Positions 31,093-38,951 of a stretch of DNA of 64,000 nucleotides are shown here, one piece after another (within the stretch, counting starts at the first letter, position 1; each line of letters starts with the position of its first letter). The stretch is from VRUE01 sp963742535 (GTDB lineage Bacteria; Actinomycetota; Thermoleophilia; Solirubrobacterales; 70-9). A program made the position numbers and the translations under genes. The notes under the pieces are model-generated. The model saw only the letters and a list, made by a program, of their open reading frames with translations. It did not search any database and was not told the origin of the DNA. The stretch is taken from contig CAVUMC010000002.1 in the NCBI GenBank assembly GCA_963742535.1, forward strand, positions 1,178,001 to 1,242,000, read 5' to 3'.

Positions 31093-33873
31093 ATGTCCAA
31101 GACCGCCGCCAGCACCGCCCAGAACGGTCTGCAGGGCCTCTCTATCGAGCGGCGATTTTCGTCTGCGGGAACGCACCCGTTCGACGAAATCGAGTGGGAG
31201 AAGCGCGACGCGGTGATCGGCAACCCGGAGAGTCCGGCCTTCGAGCAGCGCGGGGTCGAGTTCCCCAAGAGCTGGTCCCAGAACGCGACCAACATCGTCG
31301 CCCAGAAGTACTTCCGCGGGCAGCTCGGGACTGAGAAAAGGGAGTCCTCGGTCAAACAGATGATCGGCCGCGTCGCCGGCACGATCTCCGAGTGGGGGCG
31401 GACCGGCGGCTATTTCGCTTCGGCCGAGGACGCTGAGGCCTTCGAAGCCGAGCTGACCTCGATCCTGCTCAACCAGAAGGCGGCCTTCAACTCGCCAGTC
31501 TGGTTCAACGTCGGCTTTGAGGAGACGCCGCAGTGCTCGGCCTGCTTCATCCTCAGCGTCGAAGACAACATGGACTCGATCCTGGGCTGGAACACCAAGG
31601 AGGGCAAGATCTTCCGCGGCGGCTCCGGCTCGGGGATCAACCTCTCCAACATCCGCGGCTCGATGGAGCAACTGGCCAAGGGCGGCACCGCCAGCGGCCC
31701 AGTCAGCTTCATGCGCGGTGCCGACTCCTGGGCCGGCACGATCAAGTCCGGCGGCAAGACGCGGCGGGCGGCGAAGATGATCGTGCTCGACGTCGACCAT
31801 CCCGACATCGAGCACTTCATCTGGTGCAAGGCCGACGAGGAGAAGAAGGCCGAGGCGCTGCGCGACGCCGGCTTCGACATGTCGATCGACGGCGAGGGCT
31901 TCACCTCGATCCAGTACCAGAACGCCAACAACTCGGTGCGGGTCACCGACGACTTCATGGAGGCGGTCGAGGCCGGCGAGGACTGGCACCTGACCGCGCG
32001 CACCGACGGCTCGACCGTGAAGACGCTGGACGCGCGCGAGCTGATGAACCAGATCTCCGACGCCGCCTGGCGCTGCGCCGATCCGGGCGTGCAGTACGAC
32101 ACGATCATCAATCGCTGGCACACCTGCCCGGAGTCAGGCCGGATCAACGCCTCCAACCCCTGCAGCGAGTACATGCACGTCGACGACTCGGCCTGCAATC
32201 TGGCCTCGCTCAACCTGATGAAATTCCGCCGCGAGGACGGCAGCTTCGACGTTGAGGACTTCCAGCACGCGGTCGACATCGTCTTCCTCGCCCAGGAGAT
32301 CGTCGTCGGCTTCTCCAGCTACCCGACCGAGGAGATCACCGAGAACGCCAACAAGTTCCGCCAGCTCGGCCTTGGCTACGCCAACCTCGGCGCCCTGCTG
32401 ATGTCCGACGGCCTTCCCTACGACTCCGACACCGGCCGCAACGTCGCTGCCGCGATCACGGCGCTGATGACCGGCCGCGCCTACCGCCAGTCGGCGCTGA
32501 TCGCAGCCGGGGCGACGGGCCCCTATGAGGAATACGAGAAGAACCGCGAGCCGCACAACGGCGTAATGCGGATGCACCGCGACGCCTCCTACGACGTCGA
32601 TCCGACCGGGATCAAGGGCGACCTGCTCGAGGCCGCGCAGCGGGCTTGGGACGAAGCGGTCGAGCTCGGCGAGGAGCACGGCTACCGCAACGCGCAGGCG
32701 ACGGTGCTGGCGCCAACCGGCACGATCAGCTTCCTGATGGACTGCGACACGACCGGGATCGAGCCCGACTTCTCGCTGGTCAAGTTCAAGGAGCTGGTCG
32801 GCGGCGGTCAGATGACGATCACCAACCGCTCGGTGCCGCTGGCGCTGCGCACGCTCGGCTACGCCGAGCCGCAGGTCGAGCAGATCGCCGCCTACATCAC
32901 CGAGAACAGCACGATCGTCGGTGCCCCCGACCTCAAGGACGAGCACCTGCCGGTCTTCGACGTCGCGGTCGGCGAGCGGGCGATCTCACACACCGGTCAC
33001 ATCGACATGATGGCGGCAACGCAGCCGTTCATCTCCGGCGCGATCTCGAAGACGGTCAACCTGCCGCAGACGGCGACGATTGAGGACATCGCCGACGCCT
33101 ACACGCGCGGCTGGAAGGGCGGCCTCAAGGCACTGGCGATCTACCGCGACGGCTCGAAGACGGCCCAAGCGCTGCGCACCGACGCCCAGAAGGAGAAGGA
33201 GGCCGAGGCCGAGGTCATCGCCGCGCCGGTGCGCAAGAAGATGCCGCGCGAGCGCGAGTCGATCACCCACAAGTTCTCGATCGCCGGCCACGAGGGCTAC
33301 ATCACCGCCGGCAAGTACGAGGACAGCTCGGTCGGCGAGATCTTCCTCACCGACATCGGCAAGGAGGGCTCGACGATGCGCGGGCTGCTCAACGCCTTTG
33401 CCACGGCGATCTCGCTCGGTCTCCAGTACGGCGTGCCGCTCGAGGTCTTCGTGCGCAAGTTCAGCTACATGCGCTTCGAGCCGGAGGGCATCACCCAAAA
33501 CCCGGAGATCCCCTTCGCCAAGTCGATGCCCGACTACATCATGCGCTGGCTGGCGAGCCGCTTCATCGATGACACCGAAACGCTCGAGGACCTCGGCATC
33601 CTGACTCAGGATGTGCGGGCCAAGAAGGATGCCGAGACGAGCCAGCTCGGGCTCGGCATCCCAACCGACACGGCCAGCCCGGCCAACGGAGGTAACGGCA
33701 ACGGAGGCTCCAAGCCGGCCGCCTCGGCCCTGACCGAAACCCCCCCGGTCGTCCCCGCCCGGATGTCAGGCATGGAGCTCGGCCCCGCCTGCGAACAGTG
33801 CGGCGGCATGATGCAACGCACCGGCAGCTGTTACACGTGCTCCAGCTGCGGCAACAACACCGGCTGCGGCTGA
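31093..33873 (+). CDS. nrdJ: Adenosylcobalamin-dependent ribonucleotide reductase (class II)
   Basis: A 926-residue enzyme converting ribonucleotides to deoxyribonucleotides. Motifs include FNSPVWFNVG, the substrate-site cysteine segment QCSACFILSVEDNMDSI, RGGSGSGINLS, NPCSEYMHVDD with the active-site Cys and Glu, and LAPTGTISFLMDCDTTGIEP. A Cys-rich tail (CEQCGGMMQRTGSCYTC, CGNNTGCG) supplies the redox or zinc cysteines typical of long NrdJ forms. I chose ATG 31093 over the adjacent TTG 31090; AGGAGA precedes it. The 169-base leader (30924-31092) shows neither the conserved boxes of a cobalamin riboswitch nor a clear NrdR box. Confidence 0.94.
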   Translation: MSKTAASTAQNGLQGLSIERRFSSAGTHPFDEIEWEKRDAVIGNPESPAFEQRGVEFPKSWSQNATNIVAQKYFRGQLGTEKRESSVKQMIGRVAGTISEWGRTGGYFASAEDAEAFEAELTSILLNQKAAFNSPVWFNVGFEETPQCSACFILSVEDNMDSILGWNTKEGKIFRGGSGSGINLSNIRGSMEQLAKGGTASGPVSFMRGADSWAGTIKSGGKTRRAAKMIVLDVDHPDIEHFIWCKADEEKKAEALRDAGFDMSIDGEGFTSIQYQNANNSVRVTDDFMEAVEAGEDWHLTARTDGSTVKTLDARELMNQISDAAWRCADPGVQYDTIINRWHTCPESGRINASNPCSEYMHVDDSACNLASLNLMKFRREDGSFDVEDFQHAVDIVFLAQEIVVGFSSYPTEEITENANKFRQLGLGYANLGALLMSDGLPYDSDTGRNVAAAITALMTGRAYRQSALIAAGATGPYEEYEKNREPHNGVMRMHRDASYDVDPTGIKGDLLEAAQRAWDEAVELGEEHGYRNAQATVLAPTGTISFLMDCDTTGIEPDFSLVKFKELVGGGQMTITNRSVPLALRTLGYAEPQVEQIAAYITENSTIVGAPDLKDEHLPVFDVAVGERAISHTGHIDMMAATQPFISGAISKTVNLPQTATIEDIADAYTRGWKGGLKALAIYRDGSKTAQALRTDAQKEKEAEAEVIAAPVRKKMPRERESITHKFSIAGHEGYITAGKYEDSSVGEIFLTDIGKEGSTMRGLLNAFATAISLGLQYGVPLEVFVRKFSYMRFEPEGITQNPEIPFAKSMPDYIMRWLASRFIDDTETLEDLGILTQDVRAKKDAETSQLGLGIPTDTASPANGGNGNGGSKPAASALTETPPVVPARMSGMELGPACEQCGGMMQRTGSCYTCSSCGNNTGCG

Positions 33874-33901
33874 GGACGTAGCGACAACTGGGGTGCCCGG
33901 A

Positions 33902-34441
33902 ATGACCCCGGCGCGGATCGCAATATGGGCGCTCAGCATCGGCGCCGTCGTCCTCATCCTCCTGATCCTGGGCGGCTCTGAGGGGACTCAGCAGAAGGTT
34001 GGCTGGGCCACCCTTCTCTTCGTGGTCTTCAGCCTCAACTCCCTCCCCGGCTTCCTGCTGATCCAGCGCCGGCCGGAGATGGCCCTCTTCGGCGCGACGG
34101 CGCTCATGCTGTCCGTCGCGGCCTACTTTGTCCTCCTCGCCAGCTTCTTCTCTCATGGCTGGTTCGAGATACACACCGCCGTTGGGATCCTGCTGCTCCT
34201 CACCGTGGTCGCCGGCCAGGCCTCGATGCTGCTCGCCTTCGGGCGCGACTACGACAGTCCCTTGGTCAACGCAGTGTTGGCCGGGTCCCTGATCGTGCTG
34301 GCACTGGTGGCGATCCTGGGGATCGTCTCGATCACGGGCACCCACATCGGAGACAAGGTCGCCGGGGTCCTCATGGCCCTCTACCTACTCAGCGCGCTGC
34401 TACCGCCGTGCCTGCGCTGGGAGGAAACCGAAGCGACCTAG
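33902..34441 (+). CDS. Five- or six-helix membrane protein of unknown function
   Basis: About 179 residues (ATG 33902 with GGGGTG six bases upstream; GTG 33893 is possible). Hydrophobic segments: IAIWALSIGAVVLILLIL, ATLLFVVFSLNSLPGFLL, LFGATALMLSVAAYFVLL, then three more to the end. There are no recognisable motifs. It follows nrdJ by 28 bases but no functional link is evident. Confidence 0.6.
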   Translation: MTPARIAIWALSIGAVVLILLILGGSEGTQQKVGWATLLFVVFSLNSLPGFLLIQRRPEMALFGATALMLSVAAYFVLLASFFSHGWFEIHTAVGILLLLTVVAGQASMLLAFGRDYDSPLVNAVLAGSLIVLALVAILGIVSITGTHIGDKVAGVLMALYLLSALLPPCLRWEETEAT

Positions 34442-34505
34442 GAGCAGAAATAGCGTGGTTTACAATGCTGCGCACTGGGGCATTTTTGATCTGGGTAGGG
34501 GACGG

Positions 34506-35237
34506 ATGGGAAGACCTTTGTTCGGTGCATTTACTCGGGTTATTGCTGCTGCGCTGATCTTTGCGGCGCCGTTCATCTCGACCGGAGTTGCCTCTGCGGC
34601 CGGCCCCTTTGAGCCGAACAACACGCTCGCGGAAGCCACCGGACCGCTGCTGCTGAGCGGGACTTACGACGCGGCCACTGAGGGTTCGAGCGACAAGGAC
34701 TTTTTCTACTTCTATGTGACGTCCGACCCTTCCGCTCGAGTCGAGTTGACGATCAAGAACCTCGGCAGCGCCACCGCGCCACCGCTCAATGCCTCGATCG
34801 TCGACGGACTGGGAACCGTCATCGACGGCTTCGGCTATCTGGTTCAGCCCGGCGCCGAAGCAACGTCCTCGATCGACCTGGCTCCTCAGAAATATTTCCT
34901 CGAGGTCGAACCGACGTATTCGGCCAGCTCGAACACCACCTCGTACAGCCTCACTGCCGGGGGCAACGGGGGTGCGTTCGGTCCCTACGCGCAGATCGAA
35001 GGCAAGTGCGCCTCCGCCCAAGCGCAGGCCACGAAGGCGAAAAGAAAACTGCGGCGAGCACAGGCGAAATTGCAGCGAGCGACAGCTCGGCTGCGCCGCA
35101 GCAAGCTCGGAACCCCGGCCGCACGCCAGGACGCTTCCTCGAACTATCAGCATGCGAAGGCGCAGACCAGAAAGAAGCGAAACGCATTGAGAGAGACCGT
35201 GAAGGCGCGCGATCCCTGGTGCGAAATCTCCCCCTGA
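34506..35237 (+). CDS. Secreted protein with PPC-like domain and basic coiled-coil tail
   Basis: A 243-residue protein from ATG 34506 (upstream GGGGACGG; a start at GTG 34455 is less likely). Residues 1-32 are a signal peptide (VIAAALIFAAPFISTGVASA). Residues about 33-160 look like a pre-peptidase C-terminal type beta domain (FEPNNTLAEATGPLLLSGTY, then DKDFFYFYV). The C-terminal 80 residues are Lys/Arg/Ala-rich helices (AKRKLRRAQAKLQRATARLR) typical of coiled coils in secreted proteins of this lineage. Function unknown. Confidence 0.72.
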   Translation: MGRPLFGAFTRVIAAALIFAAPFISTGVASAAGPFEPNNTLAEATGPLLLSGTYDAATEGSSDKDFFYFYVTSDPSARVELTIKNLGSATAPPLNASIVDGLGTVIDGFGYLVQPGAEATSSIDLAPQKYFLEVEPTYSASSNTTSYSLTAGGNGGAFGPYAQIEGKCASAQAQATKAKRKLRRAQAKLQRATARLRRSKLGTPAARQDASSNYQHAKAQTRKKRNALRETVKARDPWCEISP

Positions 35238-35250
35238 GGCCGCGCCGGAC

Positions 35251-36051
35251 CTAGCTTTTTCTCACCCGGCAGCTTCGGTACAAGGTCGAAGAAAGCTTGC
35301 GACCGTCATCGAAGGTCATCGAGGCCTGCGCAAACGGGAAGGTCGCCACGGAGAAGCCCGCCGGAGCGCTGCAGCTGGCGCTCAGGTAGGAGCGCTTTTG
35401 TCCGTGAAAGACATAGGTGCGTTCCAACTGGAGGAAGATCGACTTGAGGTAGCCGCCGTGTTCGAGCGACGGCGGCAGGGCGGCGGTGATGACCGTGCCG
35501 AACGTCCCCGAGCTGTGGTGAATCTGGAAGGTGACGATGCTGGTGATCGGAGCCGGACTCGCTTGATAGATGTGAGCGAGGATCACGGGGCGCCCGTGTT
35601 CGACGCCGTTGAAGAGGGTGACTTCCCCCCTGAGGAGATAAGGAGACTGGTCGGCGAAGTCGGTTTGGGCGACGATGCCGCCGCTGCCGACCAGCGCGGA
35701 GCTACAGGCAGCCAGCGCTTCTGAGCTCGAGCTGGTCGTGATTCGACTGGCGCGACAGGTCGGCAATCCCCGCCAGTCGAGATGGGCGCCGCTGTTGAGC
35801 GCGATCCTGATCTGGCTCAGCGAGGGCGGTACTTGACCCGGCGGCACTTTGACCGTCCCTTCGATACGAGCAGCGATCGGTTCCGGCGTCACGCGCGAGA
35901 GCGCCTTCGGCGAGATGCCACCGTCGAAGCGAACGAAGAGCTGGCCCTTTTGGGACAGCTCAGCCTGGGCGAAGCCGGTCACCCAAAGCGCCGAGATCAA
36001 GAACAGCGACAGCGCGCCCGCCAGACCACGGCGGATTTGAAGCCCTCCCAT
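35251..36051 (-). CDS. Secreted protein of unknown function
   Basis: A 266-residue protein with a signal peptide (LAGALSLFLISALWVTGFAQA). The mature part is beta-rich, with RFDGGISPKALSRVTPEPI, four or more cysteines in likely disulfides (LPTCRAS, AACSSALVG, SASCSAPAGF, YRSCRVRKS) and no catalytic motif. Similar exported proteins occur as multiple paralogues in Solirubrobacterales-type genomes, as far as I recall; function unknown. It is convergent with the gene at 34506 and lies ten bases upstream of the P450 gene's stop region. Confidence 0.7.
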   Translation of the reverse strand: MGGLQIRRGLAGALSLFLISALWVTGFAQAELSQKGQLFVRFDGGISPKALSRVTPEPIAARIEGTVKVPPGQVPPSLSQIRIALNSGAHLDWRGLPTCRASRITTSSSSEALAACSSALVGSGGIVAQTDFADQSPYLLRGEVTLFNGVEHGRPVILAHIYQASPAPITSIVTFQIHHSSGTFGTVITAALPPSLEHGGYLKSIFLQLERTYVFHGQKRSYLSASCSAPAGFSVATFPFAQASMTFDDGRKLSSTLYRSCRVRKS

Positions 36052-36060
36052 GTTTTTAAT

Positions 36061-37401
36061 CTAGCTGAGGATGACCTTTGCGTTGTGGCGCGGGGTCTCG
36101 GTAATGGCGCGGCGGAAGACGCGCTCGGGCTTGGGGTCGGCGGGGCGGATCTGCCAGCGCTTGACCAGCTCCTCGAGCACGACCGCCATCTCGAACTGGG
36201 CGAAGGAGGCGCCAAGGCAGCGGCGCACGCCGCCGCCGAAGGGAATCCAGGTGTAGGTGCCCGGCGGGTTGTCGAGGAAGCGCTCAGGCAGGAAGCCCTG
36301 CGGCTCGGGATAGACCTCGGGGTTGCGGTGGACGAGGTAGACGCTGGGGGCGACCGTAACGCCGGCGGGCAGCTCGTAGCCACCAATCTCGACCGACTCG
36401 GTGAGCCTGCGCAGGACGACCGAGATGACAGGTCGCAGGCGCAGCGTCTCCTGGATCGTCGCGGTCACGTAATCCTCTCGGTCTTCCTCCACCTCTGCCC
36501 GCAATCGCTCGAACTTGTCGACGTTGCGGGAAAGGCGCTCGACCGCCCAGGCAAGCGAGGTGGCGGTGGTCTCGTGGCCGGCGACGAGCAGGGTGAGCAG
36601 CTCGTCGCGGATCTCTTCGTCGCTCATCGGGCTGCCATCCTCGTGGCGGGCGGCGACGAGCATCGAGAGCACGTCGTCGCGATCCTCCAGGTCGCCGGCG
36701 CCGCGCCGCTCGGTGATCTCGCGGTAGATCAGCTCGTCGACGCGGTCGATGCGGCGGCGGAAGGGACCAAAGCCGCGCACGCGGCCCGGGCCGATCAGCA
36801 GCACCGGCAGCAGGGCCTTGGGATCGGTGGTGAGGTCGAGAAAGTTGCGCAGGGCCTCGCGCAGCTCGGCCATCCGCTCTCCCCCACGCACGCCGAAAAC
36901 CGTCTGCAGGATGATCTCGAGGGTCAGCGCCTGCATGCGCGGACGCAATTCATACGGCGTCTGACTGGGCCAGCTGGCGATCTCGCGCTCAGCGATCTCC
37001 CGCATCGTCTGCTCGTAGCCCTGCATACGGGCACCGTGGAAGGGCGGCAGCAGCAGCTTGCGCTGGCTGATGTGTGGTTTCTCGTCCAACACCAGGACCG
37101 AGTTGCGGCCGAGGATCGGGGCGAGAATCTGGTTGCCCTCACCGGCGTGGAAGACCTTGGGGTTGCCGGTGAAGACCTGCTTGACCGCCTCCGGGTCGGC
37201 GAGAATCACCCAGGTTCCTTCGTAGGCGATGTTCAGCGTGAACATGTCGCCGTAGCGGTCCTGACAGCCGTAGAGCAGGCGTCGCGCCTGGCGGGACCAG
37301 ATCGCGGTCTGAATCGCCCTGGGGAAAGGCGGGCTCGGCGGCAGGCGTCGTTCGGGCGTCCCCGAGAAGGACTGCGGAGCGGTTGTAGTTGCTGCCTCCA
37401 T
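36061..37401 (-). CDS. Cytochrome P450
   Basis: A 446-residue monooxygenase from ATG 37401. Diagnostic motifs: I-helix LLVAGHETTATSLAWAVERL, K-helix ETLRLRP and heme-binding FGGGVRRCLGASFA with the proximal cysteine. There is no membrane anchor, so it is soluble. It resembles the large CYP group with broad lipid or terpenoid substrates; the substrate is unknown. No ferredoxin or reductase gene is adjacent. It is divergent from an alpha/beta hydrolase gene. Confidence 0.93.
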   Translation of the reverse strand: MEAATTTAPQSFSGTPERRLPPSPPFPRAIQTAIWSRQARRLLYGCQDRYGDMFTLNIAYEGTWVILADPEAVKQVFTGNPKVFHAGEGNQILAPILGRNSVLVLDEKPHISQRKLLLPPFHGARMQGYEQTMREIAEREIASWPSQTPYELRPRMQALTLEIILQTVFGVRGGERMAELREALRNFLDLTTDPKALLPVLLIGPGRVRGFGPFRRRIDRVDELIYREITERRGAGDLEDRDDVLSMLVAARHEDGSPMSDEEIRDELLTLLVAGHETTATSLAWAVERLSRNVDKFERLRAEVEEDREDYVTATIQETLRLRPVISVVLRRLTESVEIGGYELPAGVTVAPSVYLVHRNPEVYPEPQGFLPERFLDNPPGTYTWIPFGGGVRRCLGASFAQFEMAVVLEELVKRWQIRPADPKPERVFRRAITETPRHNAKVILS

Positions 37402-37623
37402 CGTGCCTCTGCCAGCGAGGCTAGCGCTGACTGGATGAATGCCAGTGTTAGCTCGATCACACTGGATCGCGTAGCCTCTGCGCTGTGGCACCGCCGCGGC
37501 TTTCCCCGCAGATCGAGCACCGGATCGTGCGCACCGCATGTGGGCTCTCGCCGCGGGTGATCCGCCGGCTGATCGGCCCCGCCGGCACGGCTCGACGGAC
37601 AAGAGCTGGCGCCCGACATCCAG

Positions 37624-38577
37624 ATGCTGCTCGAGCTCGACCGCCGGGCGGGCACGACCTCGCTGGTCGAGGGCCGCACGGTCGAGCAGGCCCGCGCCGA
37701 GAATCAGGTGGGTGCGAAGGTCGTCAGCGGACCGCCGCGCCCGATGGCACGAGTCGAAGGGGTTTCAATCCCCGGTCCCGGTGGAGAGATGGCAGCGCGT
37801 CTCTACGTCGCCCTGGGCGCACCGCAACCGCCACAACCGCTGCTCGTCTACTTCCACGGCGGCGGCTGGGTGATCGGCGACCTCGACACCCATGACGGCC
37901 TCTGCCGCTTCCTTGCCGACCACAGCGGCTGCCGCGTGCTCTCGGTCGATTACCGCCTGGCGCCCGAGTTCCCCTTCCCGCTCCCGCTTGAAGACGCGGT
38001 CGCGGCCTTCGCCTGGGCGCACGAGAACGCCGCTTCGCTCGGCGCTGATCCGGCGCGGATGGCGGTTGGCGGCGACAGTGCCGGCGGCAACATCTCCACC
38101 GCCCTCTGCCTGCAGAACCGCGACATCGGCAACCCGCAGCCGGCGATGCAGCTGCTGCTCTACCCCGTTACCGACGCGGTCGGCGGCCAGCAGTCGCGCG
38201 ACACCTACGCCGAAGGCTTCCTGCTCACCCGCGAGGACATGAAGTGGTTCGAGGACCACTACATCCCTGACGGCATCGACGACGCCGACCCGCGCACCTC
38301 GGTGATGCGGGCCGAGGACGTCTCCGGCCTCCCTCCTGCCTATATCGCCACCGCCGGCTTCGACCCGCTGCGCGACGAGGGCGAGATCTACGCGGCGCGG
38401 ATGCGCGAGGCCGGTGTGCAGGTCGTGCTGCAGCGACACGCCGGCATGATCCACGGCTTCGGCAACCTGACCGCGATCTGCCCCAGCGCCCGCACGGCGA
38501 TGCTCGAGGTCGCCGGCGCCCTGCGGATGGGACTCGGCCTCGCCGGTGCCGCGCAGCCAGCGGTTGCGCTCAATTAA
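37624..38577 (+). CDS. Alpha/beta hydrolase (HSL/lipase-like), probably frameshifted at its 5' end
   Basis: 317 residues from ATG 37624. Hormone-sensitive-lipase motifs: oxyanion YFHGGGWVIGDL, nucleophile GGDSAGGN, acid FDPLRDEGE and catalytic His in AGMIHGFGN. It is an esterase or lipase. An N-terminal stretch typical of relatives (QIEHRIVRTACGLSPRVIRR) is encoded just upstream from GTG 37485 in another frame. Removing one C from the CCCC at 37577-37580 joins the two as LIGPPARLDGQELAPDIQ. The intact gene would thus be 37485-38577; the present copy starts late or is broken. Confidence 0.85.
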   Translation: MLLELDRRAGTTSLVEGRTVEQARAENQVGAKVVSGPPRPMARVEGVSIPGPGGEMAARLYVALGAPQPPQPLLVYFHGGGWVIGDLDTHDGLCRFLADHSGCRVLSVDYRLAPEFPFPLPLEDAVAAFAWAHENAASLGADPARMAVGGDSAGGNISTALCLQNRDIGNPQPAMQLLLYPVTDAVGGQQSRDTYAEGFLLTREDMKWFEDHYIPDGIDDADPRTSVMRAEDVSGLPPAYIATAGFDPLRDEGEIYAARMREAGVQVVLQRHAGMIHGFGNLTAICPSARTAMLEVAGALRMGLGLAGAAQPAVALN

Positions 38578-38593
38578 TACCCCCAGGGGGTAT
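38577..38593. promoter_or_regulatory. CsoR-type operator
   Basis: ATACCCCC-A-GGGGGTAT is a perfect palindrome matching the G-tract operators of CsoR-family repressors. It lies about 64 bases upstream of the adjacent csoR start, indicating autoregulation. Confidence 0.8.
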
Positions 38594-38656
38594 GCAATAC
38601 TTCACTGCAACGCATAACGGTCCTCACGGAACCGAAAAACGTTGCACCTGGTCCAT

Positions 38657-38947
38657 ATGGCGAGCGACGAGACGATCCACGGCTACACCGAGAACCGCGA
38701 GGCGGTGCTGAAGCGTTTGCGGCGGATCGAGGGACAGGTACGTGGAATCGAGCGAATGGTCGAGGAGAACCGCTACTGCATCGACGTCGTCACCCAGGTG
38801 ACGGCGATCCAGGCCGCGCTCGACAAGGTCGCCCTCGAGCTGCTCTCCGATCACGCCGCCCACTGCGTCGCCGGCGCCGGCGCCGGCGACCAGGCGGAGA
38901 TGACCGAGGAGCTGATGGCAGCGGTAAAACGGCTGCTCAAGCGCTGA
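38657..38947 (+). CDS. csoR: CsoR-family metal-sensing repressor
   Basis: A 96-residue all-helical regulator from ATG 38657. The copper-binding triad is in place: Cys41, His66 and Cys70, with spacing (25 and 4) equal to that of mycobacterial CsoR (C36, H61, C65). The RLRRIEGQVRGIERM start is the family signature. It should bind the palindrome at 38577 when Cu(I) is absent. No copper exporter is adjacent; the next gene is an unrelated minus-strand ABC permease. Sulfide-sensing CstR remains an alternative. Confidence 0.9.
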   Translation: MASDETIHGYTENREAVLKRLRRIEGQVRGIERMVEENRYCIDVVTQVTAIQAALDKVALELLSDHAAHCVAGAGAGDQAEMTEELMAAVKRLLKR

Positions 38948-38951
38948 GCGG

